From SIG588 sp964515215 (GTDB taxonomy: Bacteria; Bacillota; Clostridia; Oscillospirales; Acutalibacteraceae): a DNA stretch of 18,475 nucleotides. The notes beneath the pieces are model-generated. The model searched no databases and was not told where the DNA came from. It saw only the letters and a program-made list of their open reading frames with translations. This document shows, piece after piece, positions 1 through 7,917 of this stretch. The first letter of the stretch is position 1, and every line of letters begins with the position of its first letter. Location of the stretch: positions 1-18,475 of the forward strand of contig CAZESL010000047.1 in assembly GCA_964515215.1 (NCBI GenBank), written 5' to 3'. The position numbers and the translations under genes were made by a program.

Positions 1-194
1 TACACCTTGTCCGCAATGGTGGTGTCGGTCATGATGGTAGCGGGGTTGGAGTTGCAGAGGATGACCTCGTACCCCTCCTCCTTCAGTGCCAAACACGCCT
101 GCGTGCCCGCATAGTCGAACTCAGCCGCCTGGCCGATGACGATCGGGCCGGAGCCGATGATGAGGATCTTTTTGATGTCGGTTCGTTTTGCCAT
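1..194 (-). CDS. carB: Carbamoyl-phosphate synthase large subunit, N-terminal fragment (runs off the window)
   Basis: Only the first 64 codons are present. The minus-strand ATG at 194 follows a strong GAGGAGG ribosome site at about 8 bases. The translation opens MAKRTDIKKILIIGSGPIVI, continues with GQAAEFDYAGTQAC, and reaches CNSNPATIMTDTTIAD, which is the classic start of CarB and the beginning of its first ATP-grasp half. The family enzyme makes carbamoyl phosphate from bicarbonate, ammonia (from glutamine through CarA) and two ATP, for pyrimidines and arginine, in the cytoplasm. The gene begins 31 bases after the pyrC stop, so the two are almost certainly co-transcribed. The glutaminase subunit carA, the usual upstream neighbour, is not between or upstream of them here; it may lie downstream outside the window or elsewhere. 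Confidence 0.95.
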   Translation of the reverse strand, partial: MAKRTDIKKILIIGSGPIVIGQAAEFDYAGTQACLALKEEGYEVILCNSNPATIMTDTTIADKV

Positions 195-225
195 GATTAT
201 TTGCCTCCTCGAAATATCTGAAAAC

Positions 226-1434
226 TCATTTAGAATATACGATCTCGTTGTCACACACGGTGAGTTGACATTCACCGTACAGCCGCTCACCCGCAAACGG
301 GGTCGCACGCCCTTGTGACAGGAACGCCGCGGGATCGACGGTGAACGCTTTGTTCAGATCCCACACGGTGAAATCGCCGCCGAGCGGAATACCGAAACGC
401 GCCCGCGGGGCGAGTGCCATACATTGAACCAAGCGGTCGAGTGTCAGCACGCCCGTTTTTACCAAGCGGGTGTACATCACGGGGAACGCTGTCTCGAGTC
501 CCACAATGCCGAAAGCACTGCCTTCGAGCCCTTTCCCCTTTTCTTCGGCAGAATGCGGCGCGTGGTCGGTCGCGATCATATCGACCGTGCCGTCGCAAAG
601 CCCTTCCACCAACGCTTCGCGATCGGCGGCACTGCGCAGGGGCGGGTTCATTTTAAACCGCCCGTCCTCTTGCAGGTCACCGTCGTCCATCACCAGATAA
701 TGCGGTGCCGTCTCACAGGTGACGTCCACTCCGTCGGCTTTCGCACGGCGGATCAGGTCCACACTCTCTTTCGTGGAGATGTGACACACGTGATACGCAC
801 AACCCGTTTCCTTCGCGAGTTTCAAGTCCCGCGCGATGGGGCCCCACTCACTCTCACTGCAGATACCGCGGTGACCGTGTGCCGCCGCATACGCCCCCGC
901 GTGGATATACCCGCCGTTCAGCAGGGAATTATCCTCACAATGGGCGACGATCATCTTACCGAGGGCACGGGCGCGCACCATCGCCTCCCGCATCATCGCT
1001 TCGCTTTGCACACCGCGCCCATCGTCCGAGAACGCGATCGCATCGGCTTGCATCTCCTCAAAGTCCGACAGAGCCTCCCCCTTCTGCCCCACCGTAATGG
1101 CGGCATACGGGTACACCCGCACGGTCGCATCCCGCTGAATGATGGCGGTCTGCTCTGCCAAATGCACCGCGCTGTCGGACACGGGGTTCAAATTCGGCAT
1201 GGTGCACACCGCCGTATACCCGCCGCGTGCCGCCGCACGCGAACCCGAAGCGATCGTCTCTTTATAAGAAAAGCCCGGCTCGCGAAAATGCACATGCACA
1301 TCGCAAAAGCCGGGGAAAAATACCACATCAGGGGAAATGACGAGGTCGTTCAACGACAAAAAATCCGCTACCGCGCCTTCAAAAGCCGAAGCAGTCGTTT
1401 TGTCGGGGTATTGCAGGTTGAACGTCTTCATCAT
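226..1434 (-). CDS. pyrC: Dihydroorotase
   Basis: This 402-residue protein cyclises N-carbamoyl-aspartate to dihydroorotate, the third step of pyrimidine synthesis. Visible amidohydrolase signatures are PGFCDVHVHFREPG with metal-binding His47 and His49, FSDDG (135-139), AHCED with His165, YHVCHIST with His218, NPPLR (263-267) and the catalytic ATDHAPH with Asp290. This set and the length fit class I (Bacillus-type) dihydroorotases. The reading frame is open back to 1491, but I chose the ATG at 1434: a GGAAAGGAAA ribosome site lies just upstream, and a consensus promoter at 1480-1508 would start the transcript near 1473. The resulting leader of about 39 bases is too short for a PyrR-type attenuator, and none is seen. 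carB follows 31 bases downstream. The allantoinase branch of the family is a formal alternative, but linkage to carB argues for PyrC. Confidence 0.95.
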   Translation of the reverse strand: MMKTFNLQYPDKTTASAFEGAVADFLSLNDLVISPDVVFFPGFCDVHVHFREPGFSYKETIASGSRAAARGGYTAVCTMPNLNPVSDSAVHLAEQTAIIQRDATVRVYPYAAITVGQKGEALSDFEEMQADAIAFSDDGRGVQSEAMMREAMVRARALGKMIVAHCEDNSLLNGGYIHAGAYAAAHGHRGICSESEWGPIARDLKLAKETGCAYHVCHISTKESVDLIRRAKADGVDVTCETAPHYLVMDDGDLQEDGRFKMNPPLRSAADREALVEGLCDGTVDMIATDHAPHSAEEKGKGLEGSAFGIVGLETAFPVMYTRLVKTGVLTLDRLVQCMALAPRARFGIPLGGDFTVWDLNKAFTVDPAAFLSQGRATPFAGERLYGECQLTVCDNEIVYSK

Positions 1435-1479
1435 GGCTGTTTCCTTTCCGCTGAAAATCCACATGTTTATATTAGGGAT

Positions 1480-1508
1480 ATGATACCACAAACGCTGTTT
1501 TATGTCAA
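1480..1508 (-). promoter_or_regulatory. Vegetative promoter of pyrC-carB
   Basis: On the minus strand there is a perfect -35 TTGACA (1503-1508), a 17-base spacer and a -10 TATCAT (1480-1485), matching the housekeeping sigma-A consensus at 11 of 12 positions. Predicted transcription starts near 1473, about 39 bases before the pyrC ATG. This supports the start chosen for pyrC. Confidence 0.75.
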
Positions 1509-1577
1509 CCCAGAAATAGTGCAGAAGTAAAGAAAGTATTTTGCAAAAAGGTTGTACCTTTTGCCGAAAAATAACGA

Positions 1578-1606
1578 TTGCTTTTACCGATTAAAGGGAG
1601 TATAAT
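1578..1606 (+). promoter_or_regulatory. Vegetative promoter of the MATE transporter gene
   Basis: A -35 TTGCTT (1578-1583), a 17-base spacer and a perfect -10 TATAAT (1601-1606) point to transcription from about 1613. The ATG at 1605 lies inside the -10 box and so would not be on this transcript. The site therefore favours translation from the ATG at 1638. It diverges from the pyrC promoter 70 bases away. Confidence 0.6.
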
Positions 1607-1637
1607 GAAGAAAATTCGCACAAAACGAGGGATCGCT

Positions 1638-3026
1638 ATGAGACGCCGCACCGTAGATATGCTGAACGGAGCTTTGCTCCCCAACATTTTACTGTATGCC
1701 CTGCCGCTGATCGCGTCGGGATTGCTGCAACTGTTGTACAATGCCGCCGACCTTATCGTCGTGGCGCGTTTCGCGGGCGGCACGGCTCTCGCCGCCGTCG
1801 GCTCGACCGGTCCGCTCGTCAACCTCATCGTCAACGTGTTCATGGGCATCTCGGTCGGCGCGGGTGTCGCGATCGCACGGGCATTCGGTGCCGGTGACAA
1901 AAAGGATATTCACGAATCGGTGCACACCGCGATGGGCATCAGCATCGCGAGCGGCATCGTCACCATGGTGATCGGACTTATTATCGCGCCCTATGCGTTG
2001 CAGTGGATGGGCTCACCCCCCGAAGTCATTGACCAATCCACCCTATATCTGCGTATCTACTTCCTCGGTATGCCCGCCATGATGGTGTACAATTTCGGTG
2101 CCGCCATTCTGCGCTCGGTGGGTGACACCAAACGTCCGCTGTACATTCTGGCACTCGCGGGAATCGTGAACGTCATTTTGAACCTCGTGCTGGTCATCGT
2201 GTTTCATCTGGACGTAGCGGGCGTGGCGATCGCCACGACTGTGTCGCAGATCATCTCTGCGGTGTTGGTAGTCATTTGTTTGGTGCGTGCCGAAGGGGTG
2301 TACCGTTATTATATTCGCAAAACCCGTATCTATAAGGACAAATTGCTTGAAATGCTCCGTCTCGGTATTCCCGCAGGGGTGCAAGGTTCCATCTTCAGTA
2401 TATCCAACATTATCATTCAATCCTCCATCAATTCGTTCGGTGCCGCCGCGGTGGCGGGCAGTGCCGCCGCAGGGAACATTGAAGGCTTCGTGTACGTCGC
2501 CATGAACGCGATGTATCAGACCTGCATGGCGTTTACCGCGCAAAACGTCGGTGCCCGCCAACCGAAACGGTTGAAACCGATCCTATTCACCTGCCTCGGT
2601 CTGGTAACGGTGATCGGTTTGGGACTCGGTATGCTCGTATTCGTTTTCGGTGAGCCGTTGCTCTCCTTGTACACTTCCACTTCCGCTGCCACGGAAGCGG
2701 TCTCCAATGCCGACATTTTGACACGCGGCATGGAACGTCTGGCGGTGATCGCCACCACCTATTTCCTGTGCGGTATCATGGAAGTGTTGGTGGGCGCGAT
2801 GCGCGGCATGGGCTCTTCGTGGACACCGATGATCGTCTCGATCGTCGGTGTGTGCGGTATCCGTATCGTGTACATTTTTACCATCTTTGCATTCCTCTAT
2901 CACACGTTGACATCTTTGTATATCTCGTACATTTTATCGTGGACGGTCACCGCCGCCATTCACGCGACCTGCCTGTTTGTGAAGCACCGCCGCACGGTGC
3001 GGGAATTGACTGAACAGGAAAATTGA
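1638..3026 (+). CDS. MATE family multidrug/cation efflux transporter
   Basis: This 462-residue polytopic membrane protein belongs to the MATE (MatE, NorM/DinF-like) superfamily, whose members export drugs or metabolites in exchange for sodium ions or protons. The N-terminus RRRTVDMLNGALLPNILLYA followed by LPLIASGLLQLLYNAADLIV and FAGGTALAAVGSTGPL is the usual first two-helix signature of clostridial MATE proteins. A second, related half begins around LLEMLRLGIPAGVQGSIFSI, as expected for the two 6-helix bundles, and the length is normal. Upstream in-frame starts exist (TTG 1578, ATG 1605), but I chose the ATG at 1638: it has a GAGGG site 6 bases upstream, matches where relatives begin, and is the only one downstream of the -10 box at 1601-1606. 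The next gene starts 10 bases after the stop. The substrate cannot be read from the sequence. Confidence 0.9.
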   Translation: MRRRTVDMLNGALLPNILLYALPLIASGLLQLLYNAADLIVVARFAGGTALAAVGSTGPLVNLIVNVFMGISVGAGVAIARAFGAGDKKDIHESVHTAMGISIASGIVTMVIGLIIAPYALQWMGSPPEVIDQSTLYLRIYFLGMPAMMVYNFGAAILRSVGDTKRPLYILALAGIVNVILNLVLVIVFHLDVAGVAIATTVSQIISAVLVVICLVRAEGVYRYYIRKTRIYKDKLLEMLRLGIPAGVQGSIFSISNIIIQSSINSFGAAAVAGSAAAGNIEGFVYVAMNAMYQTCMAFTAQNVGARQPKRLKPILFTCLGLVTVIGLGLGMLVFVFGEPLLSLYTSTSAATEAVSNADILTRGMERLAVIATTYFLCGIMEVLVGAMRGMGSSWTPMIVSIVGVCGIRIVYIFTIFAFLYHTLTSLYISYILSWTVTAAIHATCLFVKHRRTVRELTEQEN

Positions 3027-3036
3027 CCGATACAAA

Positions 3037-4461
3037 ATGAGGTGTGACCGCTTGGATATTGCAACACTCGACCACGAGGTTGACCGCTTTGCCGCCGATC
3101 TGTCCGAAGAAGTCCGAAGCACATTGCGGTCGCTGTTTGAACGCGATCTTCACGGCAGTACTTTCGAAGGATGCGGTGCCGATGCCCGCATATCGGTGGA
3201 ATACGGTGCGAGTTACGAGTGGACACTGACACTGCTGAATGCGTCCGGCTTGCCGCAAACGCCGTATGACTGTCTCTCCTTTGAAAACGGCTCACTCATC
3301 AAAGAGGGAGAGGAATATCTCCTCAGCGGCGAAGCGGAGTATTATGACGACGACGTGACCGCAGCGTTTACCATCCGCTTCACCGATGCCTGTGTAAACA
3401 TAACCTTGACACGTGCTGACGAGCAACAATTGGCTGCTGCACCGTGGCTGCATCTGCAAACCATTGCCGTCGACATTCTGAATAAGTACTTTTTACCTCA
3501 CAACTGTTTGAACGAGCAGGAACGCACACTGCTTCCCTTACTCTCGGAACTTGGTAAGCTGTCGTATTGGGCGCGTATTCCCACGGAATATCAAGGGGCA
3601 AACTTCCCGCAATTGAAAGCCCACATTGCTCGGTACGGCTTTTACGATATACTGCCCCTGGTGGAACGGTTGGAAAAGAACTATAATGACCCCAAGCGGA
3701 AAGAGCGCCTCACTGACCAACTCATGACGGCACTCAATACCGACAGGTACGAACCGCTCTGGCGAGAACTTTACAGTCTTCTGGTTGCCTCACAGGATAG
3801 TTATCCGTCGGCAGAGTCGGTATACGGATCGAGTGAAGACCTGCAAAATATACGTGATCGCATACAATCCCTCATGCTGTCTCACGGGTATGCGGGTGCG
3901 TATCCCAATTTTACCAAAACAGGGCGTTTTGCAGGCGGCAAAAGTCATGCGGCATACCACATACATTGTACTGAAAGTCGTATCGCGGACCGCTTGACGA
4001 TCACGTTTGCATGCGGAACAGCCTTACCGAAAGACGAAAACTCGGCAACCGATATATATTCCTGCTTGTTTTATGTCAAAGGGCGGCAGTTTTTCCATAC
4101 GTTCTCGTTTGAACCCGATCTCTCACGCGAAGAGGAACTCGCCCAACACGTACAAATTGCCGTAAAAAAAGCCGAGCAGCAGAAACTCACAAAGAAAGAA
4201 CGCGAGGCCGTCAATGATTTTCCGATTTCGTATTGGCAATTATTTTTCTACTTATTTGTTTGCATAGGTGGCTTGTTCAGCATCTTCATGACCATCGGTT
4301 TCATGCTGATCGCGGTTCTGTGCAGTCTGATCGCAGCACAGCCGCACACCATTCCCACGTTGCTTATGGATCCAATATGGTGGAAGTTGTTTTTGAGCAT
4401 TTGGATTGTATTCGACGGCGTGATGGGCATCTTGGTTTTACTGGCGATAATAAAAAAGTGA
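3037..4461 (+). CDS. Uncharacterised protein with C-terminal membrane segments
   Basis: I do not recognise this 474-residue protein with confidence. The first roughly 390 residues are soluble in character, charged and rich in acidic residues. They include a conserved-looking helical stretch, LSELGKLSYWARIPTEYQG, then FPQLKAHIARYGFYDILPLV. From about residue 402 a long hydrophobic stretch (402-434) and a second one (about 449-472) form two or three membrane helices, so the bulk probably sits on one membrane face. No signal peptide or catalytic motif is evident. The ATG at 3037 has no good ribosome site close by. A TTG five codons later (3052) lies 7 bases after GAGGTG and may be the true start. 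The gene follows the MATE gene by 10 bases and is probably co-transcribed, ending at the terminator in the repeat downstream. Codon use looks somewhat more AT-rich than in neighbouring genes. Confidence 0.75.
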   Translation: MRCDRLDIATLDHEVDRFAADLSEEVRSTLRSLFERDLHGSTFEGCGADARISVEYGASYEWTLTLLNASGLPQTPYDCLSFENGSLIKEGEEYLLSGEAEYYDDDVTAAFTIRFTDACVNITLTRADEQQLAAAPWLHLQTIAVDILNKYFLPHNCLNEQERTLLPLLSELGKLSYWARIPTEYQGANFPQLKAHIARYGFYDILPLVERLEKNYNDPKRKERLTDQLMTALNTDRYEPLWRELYSLLVASQDSYPSAESVYGSSEDLQNIRDRIQSLMLSHGYAGAYPNFTKTGRFAGGKSHAAYHIHCTESRIADRLTITFACGTALPKDENSATDIYSCLFYVKGRQFFHTFSFEPDLSREEELAQHVQIAVKKAEQQKLTKKEREAVNDFPISYWQLFFYLFVCIGGLFSIFMTIGFMLIAVLCSLIAAQPHTIPTLLMDPIWWKLFLSIWIVFDGVMGILVLLAIIKK

Positions 4462-4466
4462 AGGAA

Positions 4467-4771
4467 CCACCCGTAAGCGAGTTGGGGTTAGGGACAAAAA
4501 AGGAGAGAATGCACGTTGAATTGCATTCTCTCCTTTTGTTTTGTGAATATGCATTTGAACCTTGAAAGGTGCTGTGACCCTTGGCTCCCTTGTGTAAAGG
4601 GAGCTGGGCATTCTCTACGGTTGAGCACTCATTACGAGTGCCACTACTACGCACAAAATTACGTGTGCCGCCAAACTACCCCTCCGTCTTTGGCTTCGCC
4701 AAATCCACCTCCCCTGACAAGGGGAGGCTTTGCTCTCTCCCAATCTCTAACCCCAACCCACTTACGGGCAG
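4467..4771. repeat. Hairpin-rich intergenic element with terminal inverted repeats (MITE-like)
   Basis: The left end (4467-4494) and the reverse complement of the right end (4744-4771) agree at 23 of 28 positions; the core GTTGGGGTTAG is identical. Between them are at least six hairpins: a perfect 16-base stem at 4498-4537; GCTCCCTT/AAGGGAGC near 4582-4604; GCACTC/GAGTGC near 4625-4641; GCACA/TGTGC near 4650-4667; TTTGGC/GCCAAA near 4689-4703; and CCTCCCC/GGGGAGG near 4711-4730. The element begins 5 bases after one stop codon and ends 5 bases before the convergent stop. I find no credible reading frame in it. The CCTCCCC...GGGGAGG and GGCTCCCTT...AAGGGAG modules resemble dispersed repeats I remember from gut clostridia; that resemblance is from memory, not a search. 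A mobile miniature element or a dispersed structured RNA are both possible. Confidence 0.65.
4498..4543. terminator. Two-way intrinsic terminator inside the repeat element
   Basis: A perfect 16-base-pair stem (4498-4513 with 4522-4537) and an 8-base loop are followed on the plus strand by TTTTGTTTTG and on the minus strand by a run of six T. It would end the MATE/membrane-protein transcript within 40-80 bases of the stop codon, and the opposing radical SAM/DUF2344 transcript at the far side of the element. Confidence 0.8.
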
Positions 4772-4776
4772 TTCTA

Positions 4777-5457
4777 TTATTTGTACACCCCTCCCGCGGT
4801 ATCCCGCAGGCACAGGCGAAGCACCTGCGACGGCACCTCACGACCGAGGAAACTCTGCAACGCCGTAAGGATCAGTGACGGATTCACCGTTTCGGTGTTA
4901 CTGCACGGCAGGTCGAGGGTCAATATCGCATAGTCGTCCTCGTCCTCTATTCCCACGTTATCCAGTAACGGTTTCAGTTCCACCGTTTTGAAGGTCTTTT
5001 TCTTCGTGCGTTTTTCCACCGTGATGGAGGGTTGTGCCAAAAACGCTTCTACTTCCGCCGCGGTACACCCCACCGTCATCCGCCAGGTTGCCGCCGCAAG
5101 GTCGGCAGGCTTCTTCACCGCTTCAGCGGCATGAACAAACAAAAGCCCTTCGGGCATCGCCGCATTCAAGGCGGCGAGCACCTCCTCCGGCGGCATATCC
5201 TCTACCAAGCGGATATCCATATACTCCGAAAGCCCTTCGTAGCCGAGCGACAGCGGCGCGGCAAAGGTAAGGTACGGGTGCTTGTTAAACCCTTCGGTAT
5301 ACCAGATCGGCAATTTGGCGCGGCGCAGGGCACGCGTCATGGTGCGGTTTAAATCGAGGTGCGAGATAAACTTCGCCCGCCCCGTTTTGGAAAAGCGCAA
5401 ACGAATAACGCGGAAGGTCACGCCCGAAGGAGTCCGGATCAAACCGTTATCGTCCAT
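4777..5457 (-). CDS. DUF2344 (TIGR03936-type) radical SAM-associated protein
   Basis: This 226-residue protein has the DUF2344 signature: RLRFSKTGRAKFISHLDLNR near residues 19-38, then TRALRRAKLPIWYTEGFNKH and LTFAAPLSLGYEGLSEYMDI. In other bacteria it is encoded next to, or fused to, the B12-binding/radical SAM protein of the type found immediately upstream here. Its biochemical role is not established; in many genomes the pair sits upstream of ribonuclease G and rplU, suggesting an RNA or ribosome link. I chose the ATG at 5457, which overlaps the end of the radical SAM gene by 11 bases and follows a G-rich GAGGGGG site at about 10 bases; a start at 5490 is in frame but less likely. The C-terminal half is more variable. 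The gene ends at the hairpin element. Confidence 0.88.
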   Translation of the reverse strand: MDDNGLIRTPSGVTFRVIRLRFSKTGRAKFISHLDLNRTMTRALRRAKLPIWYTEGFNKHPYLTFAAPLSLGYEGLSEYMDIRLVEDMPPEEVLAALNAAMPEGLLFVHAAEAVKKPADLAAATWRMTVGCTAAEVEAFLAQPSITVEKRTKKKTFKTVELKPLLDNVGIEDEDDYAILTLDLPCSNTETVNPSLILTALQSFLGREVPSQVLRLCLRDTAGGVYK

Positions 5458-7294
5458 TGACACACACCCCCTCTTTCCAACAAGCCGCACCGCAGCCCGC
5501 GCATTTTTCGCGGCAATTCGGCGTGGTTGCCGCCGCTTTTGCCAACTCGTTTTCCTTTTGCAAGAAGGATTTGGTCACCCCGTAATCCAAATGATCCCAC
5601 GGCAACACTTCACTGTATTCACGGCGGCGGTTGGCATAAAACGCCGGGTCTAACCCGCAATCCGAAAGTACCGACAGCCATCCTTCAAGGCTAAAATGTT
5701 CCGACCAGGAATCCAGATTAAATCCGCGACGGAATCCCTCTTCCAATGCCGCCCCCAAGCGGCGGTCGCCGCGGGCGAGCACCGCTTCCAAAAAACTCAC
5801 CTGCGCGTCGTGCCAACTGAGCGAGATCTTCTTACTGTGCACGCTTTCCACGAGCAGGCGCTGTTTGCGCTCCAGTTCTTCCATCGTGTCCTGCGGCTCC
5901 CACTGGAACGGAGTGTGCGGTTTCGGCACGAAACAAGACACGCTGACCGACACGTTCACCCCGTTTTTACCGTGGGTGCGGTTCGGGGTGGCAAAGTAGG
6001 TATCCACCACCCGTTGGGCAAGATCGGCGATCCCCACGATGTCCTCATCCCGCTCGCAGGGCAGACCGTTCATAAAATAGAGTTTCACCGACGTCCACCC
6101 GCCGCTGAACGCTTTGCCCGCCGTGGTGAGTATCTCCTCTTCGGTGAGGTTTTTGTTGATCACGTCACGCAGACGCTGGGAGCCCGCTTCGGGGGCAAAG
6201 GTCAGACCGCTGCGCCGCAACACGTTCAGTTTGTTTGCAAGCTCTTCCGAAAACCCGTCCACACGAAGGGAGGGCAGGCTGATGTTCGTCTGCTCCTTTT
6301 CGGTCCACGTGAGCAGGCGTTCGAGCAACTCTTCCAATTGGGTGTAATCGCTGGTCGAGAGCGACGACAGCGAAAACTCTTCGTATCCCGTAGACTCACA
6401 CAACGCGTAACTTTGACGGTCGATGGTCTCGGGCGATTTTTCCCGCACGGGACGGTAGATGAACCCCGCCTGACAAAAACGGCAACCGCGAATACAACCG
6501 CGGAAGATCTCACTCACCGCACGGTCGTGCACGATGTCGATGTACGGTACCACGAAGGACTCGGGATAAAACACCGTATCCAGATCGCGGATGATGCGTT
6601 TTTTCACACGGGCGGGCGCACCGTCACGCGGGGTGACTGCCGCAACGGTACCGTCGTCGTGATAGGTCACGTCGTAGAGAGACGGAACGTATACCCCCTC
6701 GATCTGTGCCGCCGCACGCAGAAATGCGGCTTTCGTATAGGTACCGTCCGCTTTCATGCGACGGTAGAGGTCAATGACTTCCAGATCCACCTCTTCCCCT
6801 TCACCGAGGAAGAAGACGTCGATAAAATCCGCCAGCGGTTCAGGGTTACACGCACACGGGCCGCCCGCCACCACCAGCGGGAACCGCTCGTCACGATCGG
6901 CCGCGCGAAGCGGCAGACCCGCCAAGTCCAGCATATGCAAGAGGGCGGGATAACTCATTTCGTATTGCAACGTGAAGCCGACGAAATCAAACGTGTCAAT
7001 GGGATCACGGCTTTCCAGACCGAACAGGCGCACCCCGTTCGCCTTCATTTCCGCTTCCATATCGAGGTCGGGTGCAAACACCCGCTCGCACCACACGTCT
7101 TCTACGCTGTTGAACTGGCTGTACAGTATCTTCATACCGAGATGGGACATCCCCACCTCGTACAGGTCGGGAAAACAGAAGGCAAAGCGTACCGCGACGT
7201 TTTTAAGGTCCTTCACCACGCTGTTCAGTTCACCGCCCGCATACCGTCCGGGTTTTTGCACCCGAAGCAGCATATCGTCCAATTGATAGGTCAT
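5447..7294 (-). CDS. TIGR03960-type B12-binding domain/radical SAM protein
   Basis: This 615-residue protein contains the radical SAM cluster motif GCIRGCRFC, with Cys267, Cys271 and Cys274 in the CxxxCxxC spacing that holds the 4Fe-4S cluster used to cleave S-adenosylmethionine. The part before it has a cobalamin-binding-like fold signature (FCFPDLYEVGMSHLG near 39-53; VVAGGPCACNPEPL near 141-154; FLGEGE near 162-167). The last 20 residues (CREKCAGCGAACWKEGVC) are cysteine-rich and may hold a second cluster or a metal. The family's reaction is not known. The ATG at 7294 has a GAGGAA site 8 bases upstream. The gene has its own extended -10 promoter at 7327-7355, so it need not depend on the sporulation operon before it. 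It overlaps the DUF2344 gene, with which it very likely forms a functional pair. Confidence 0.92.
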   Translation of the reverse strand: MTYQLDDMLLRVQKPGRYAGGELNSVVKDLKNVAVRFAFCFPDLYEVGMSHLGMKILYSQFNSVEDVWCERVFAPDLDMEAEMKANGVRLFGLESRDPIDTFDFVGFTLQYEMSYPALLHMLDLAGLPLRAADRDERFPLVVAGGPCACNPEPLADFIDVFFLGEGEEVDLEVIDLYRRMKADGTYTKAAFLRAAAQIEGVYVPSLYDVTYHDDGTVAAVTPRDGAPARVKKRIIRDLDTVFYPESFVVPYIDIVHDRAVSEIFRGCIRGCRFCQAGFIYRPVREKSPETIDRQSYALCESTGYEEFSLSSLSTSDYTQLEELLERLLTWTEKEQTNISLPSLRVDGFSEELANKLNVLRRSGLTFAPEAGSQRLRDVINKNLTEEEILTTAGKAFSGGWTSVKLYFMNGLPCERDEDIVGIADLAQRVVDTYFATPNRTHGKNGVNVSVSVSCFVPKPHTPFQWEPQDTMEELERKQRLLVESVHSKKISLSWHDAQVSFLEAVLARGDRRLGAALEEGFRRGFNLDSWSEHFSLEGWLSVLSDCGLDPAFYANRRREYSEVLPWDHLDYGVTKSFLQKENELAKAAATTPNCREKCAGCGAACWKEGVCVNGR

Positions 7295-7326
7295 ATATCG
7301 TTCCTCGCTTTACAACATCTTTCAGC

Positions 7327-7355
7327 ATTTTACCACACTTTATACGGTTTTTCAA
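7327..7355 (-). promoter_or_regulatory. Vegetative promoter of the radical SAM/DUF2344 pair
   Basis: On the minus strand: -35 TTGAAA (7350-7355), 17-base spacer, -10 TAAAAT (7327-7332) with a TGG extended -10 directly before it. Transcription would start near 7320, about 26 bases before the ATG. The -35 box begins just past the stop codon of the M50 protease gene, separating the sporulation unit from the radical SAM unit. Confidence 0.6.
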
Positions 7356-7356
7356 G

Positions 7357-7917
7357 TCAAATCCGTTCATGCGAAAACAAGCGGGCGACCAAATAGCCGC
7401 ACACCAGACAAAGCGAAGGATTATAATACCGCAAAAACAGCCAAAACCCGAGTGTCGCAAGCGGCAACAGCACGGCGACCGATATCCACCGCACCGCCCG
7501 CGTTGGTAAAAAACAGCCGAGCAATTGTCCGCCGTCCAGCGCTTCGACAGGTAGCAGATTGAACGCGCCGAGCACGGCATGCGTCGCTACCGCCGCGGGC
7601 GCACAGTGAAAGGCGGCAAACACCCCCGCCAAAAACAGGTTCACCAAGGGGCCCGCCAGCAATACCGCCGCTTGCCGTCCGACACCGAGCGGACGTGCAT
7701 GGGGTATCAGCCGAATACCGCACGCGCCTACCGCTACCGCTTTCGGCGGACGTCCCGCAAAGAGCAGTGCCGCGATATGCCCGCCTTCGTGCAGAAACGA
7801 AGCCAACAGACAGAGCAATGCCGTACCGCTCTTGTCCAACGTAAGCAACAGCGTGAGCAACAGCAAAAACGGCACCCCCAAACTCCAGCGGGTGCCGCCA
7901 AACTGCACGCTAAACAT
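7357..7917 (-). CDS. M50 site-2-type intramembrane metalloprotease (SpoIVFB-like)
   Basis: This 186-residue, strongly hydrophobic protein has the M50 zinc motif ASFLHEGGHIAAL, an HExxH with His43, Glu44 and His47, and the second motif FNLLPVEALDGG with Asn120 and Asp128, the NxxPxxxxDG-type third-ligand region. Such proteases cut substrates inside the membrane; SpoIVFB of Bacillus activates pro-sigma-K during sporulation. No CBS domain follows the membrane core, so it is shorter than Bacillus SpoIVFB. I chose the ATG at 7917, preceded by GAGGAG at about 4-5 bases and overlapping the previous gene by 8 bases; the longer in-frame start at 8010 adds an arginine-rich stretch that overlaps that gene heavily. 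It lies in one unit with spoIVA behind a sigma-E promoter. That supports a sporulation role, by inference; the substrate is unknown. Confidence 0.88.
   Translation of the reverse strand: MFSVQFGGTRWSLGVPFLLLLTLLLTLDKSGTALLCLLASFLHEGGHIAALLFAGRPPKAVAVGACGIRLIPHARPLGVGRQAAVLLAGPLVNLFLAGVFAAFHCAPAAVATHAVLGAFNLLPVEALDGGQLLGCFLPTRAVRWISVAVLLPLATLGFWLFLRYYNPSLCLVCGYLVARLFSHERI

Noticed and set aside
424..1530. 368-codon plus-strand open frame opposite pyrC
   Set aside because: It is fully antisense to an unmistakable dihydroorotase. The translation is rich in His and Arg with no domain, typical of a shadow frame in GC-rich genes.
1578..1637. Longer N-terminus for the MATE protein from TTG 1578 or ATG 1605
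   Set aside because: The first coincides with the -35 box and the second lies in the -10 box of a good promoter. Relatives begin near the ATG at 1638, which has its own ribosome site.
5696..7396. 566-codon plus-strand open frame opposite the radical SAM gene
   Set aside because: The opposite strand has a cluster motif, promoter and ribosome site. This frame has none of these and reads as His/Arg-rich shadow protein.
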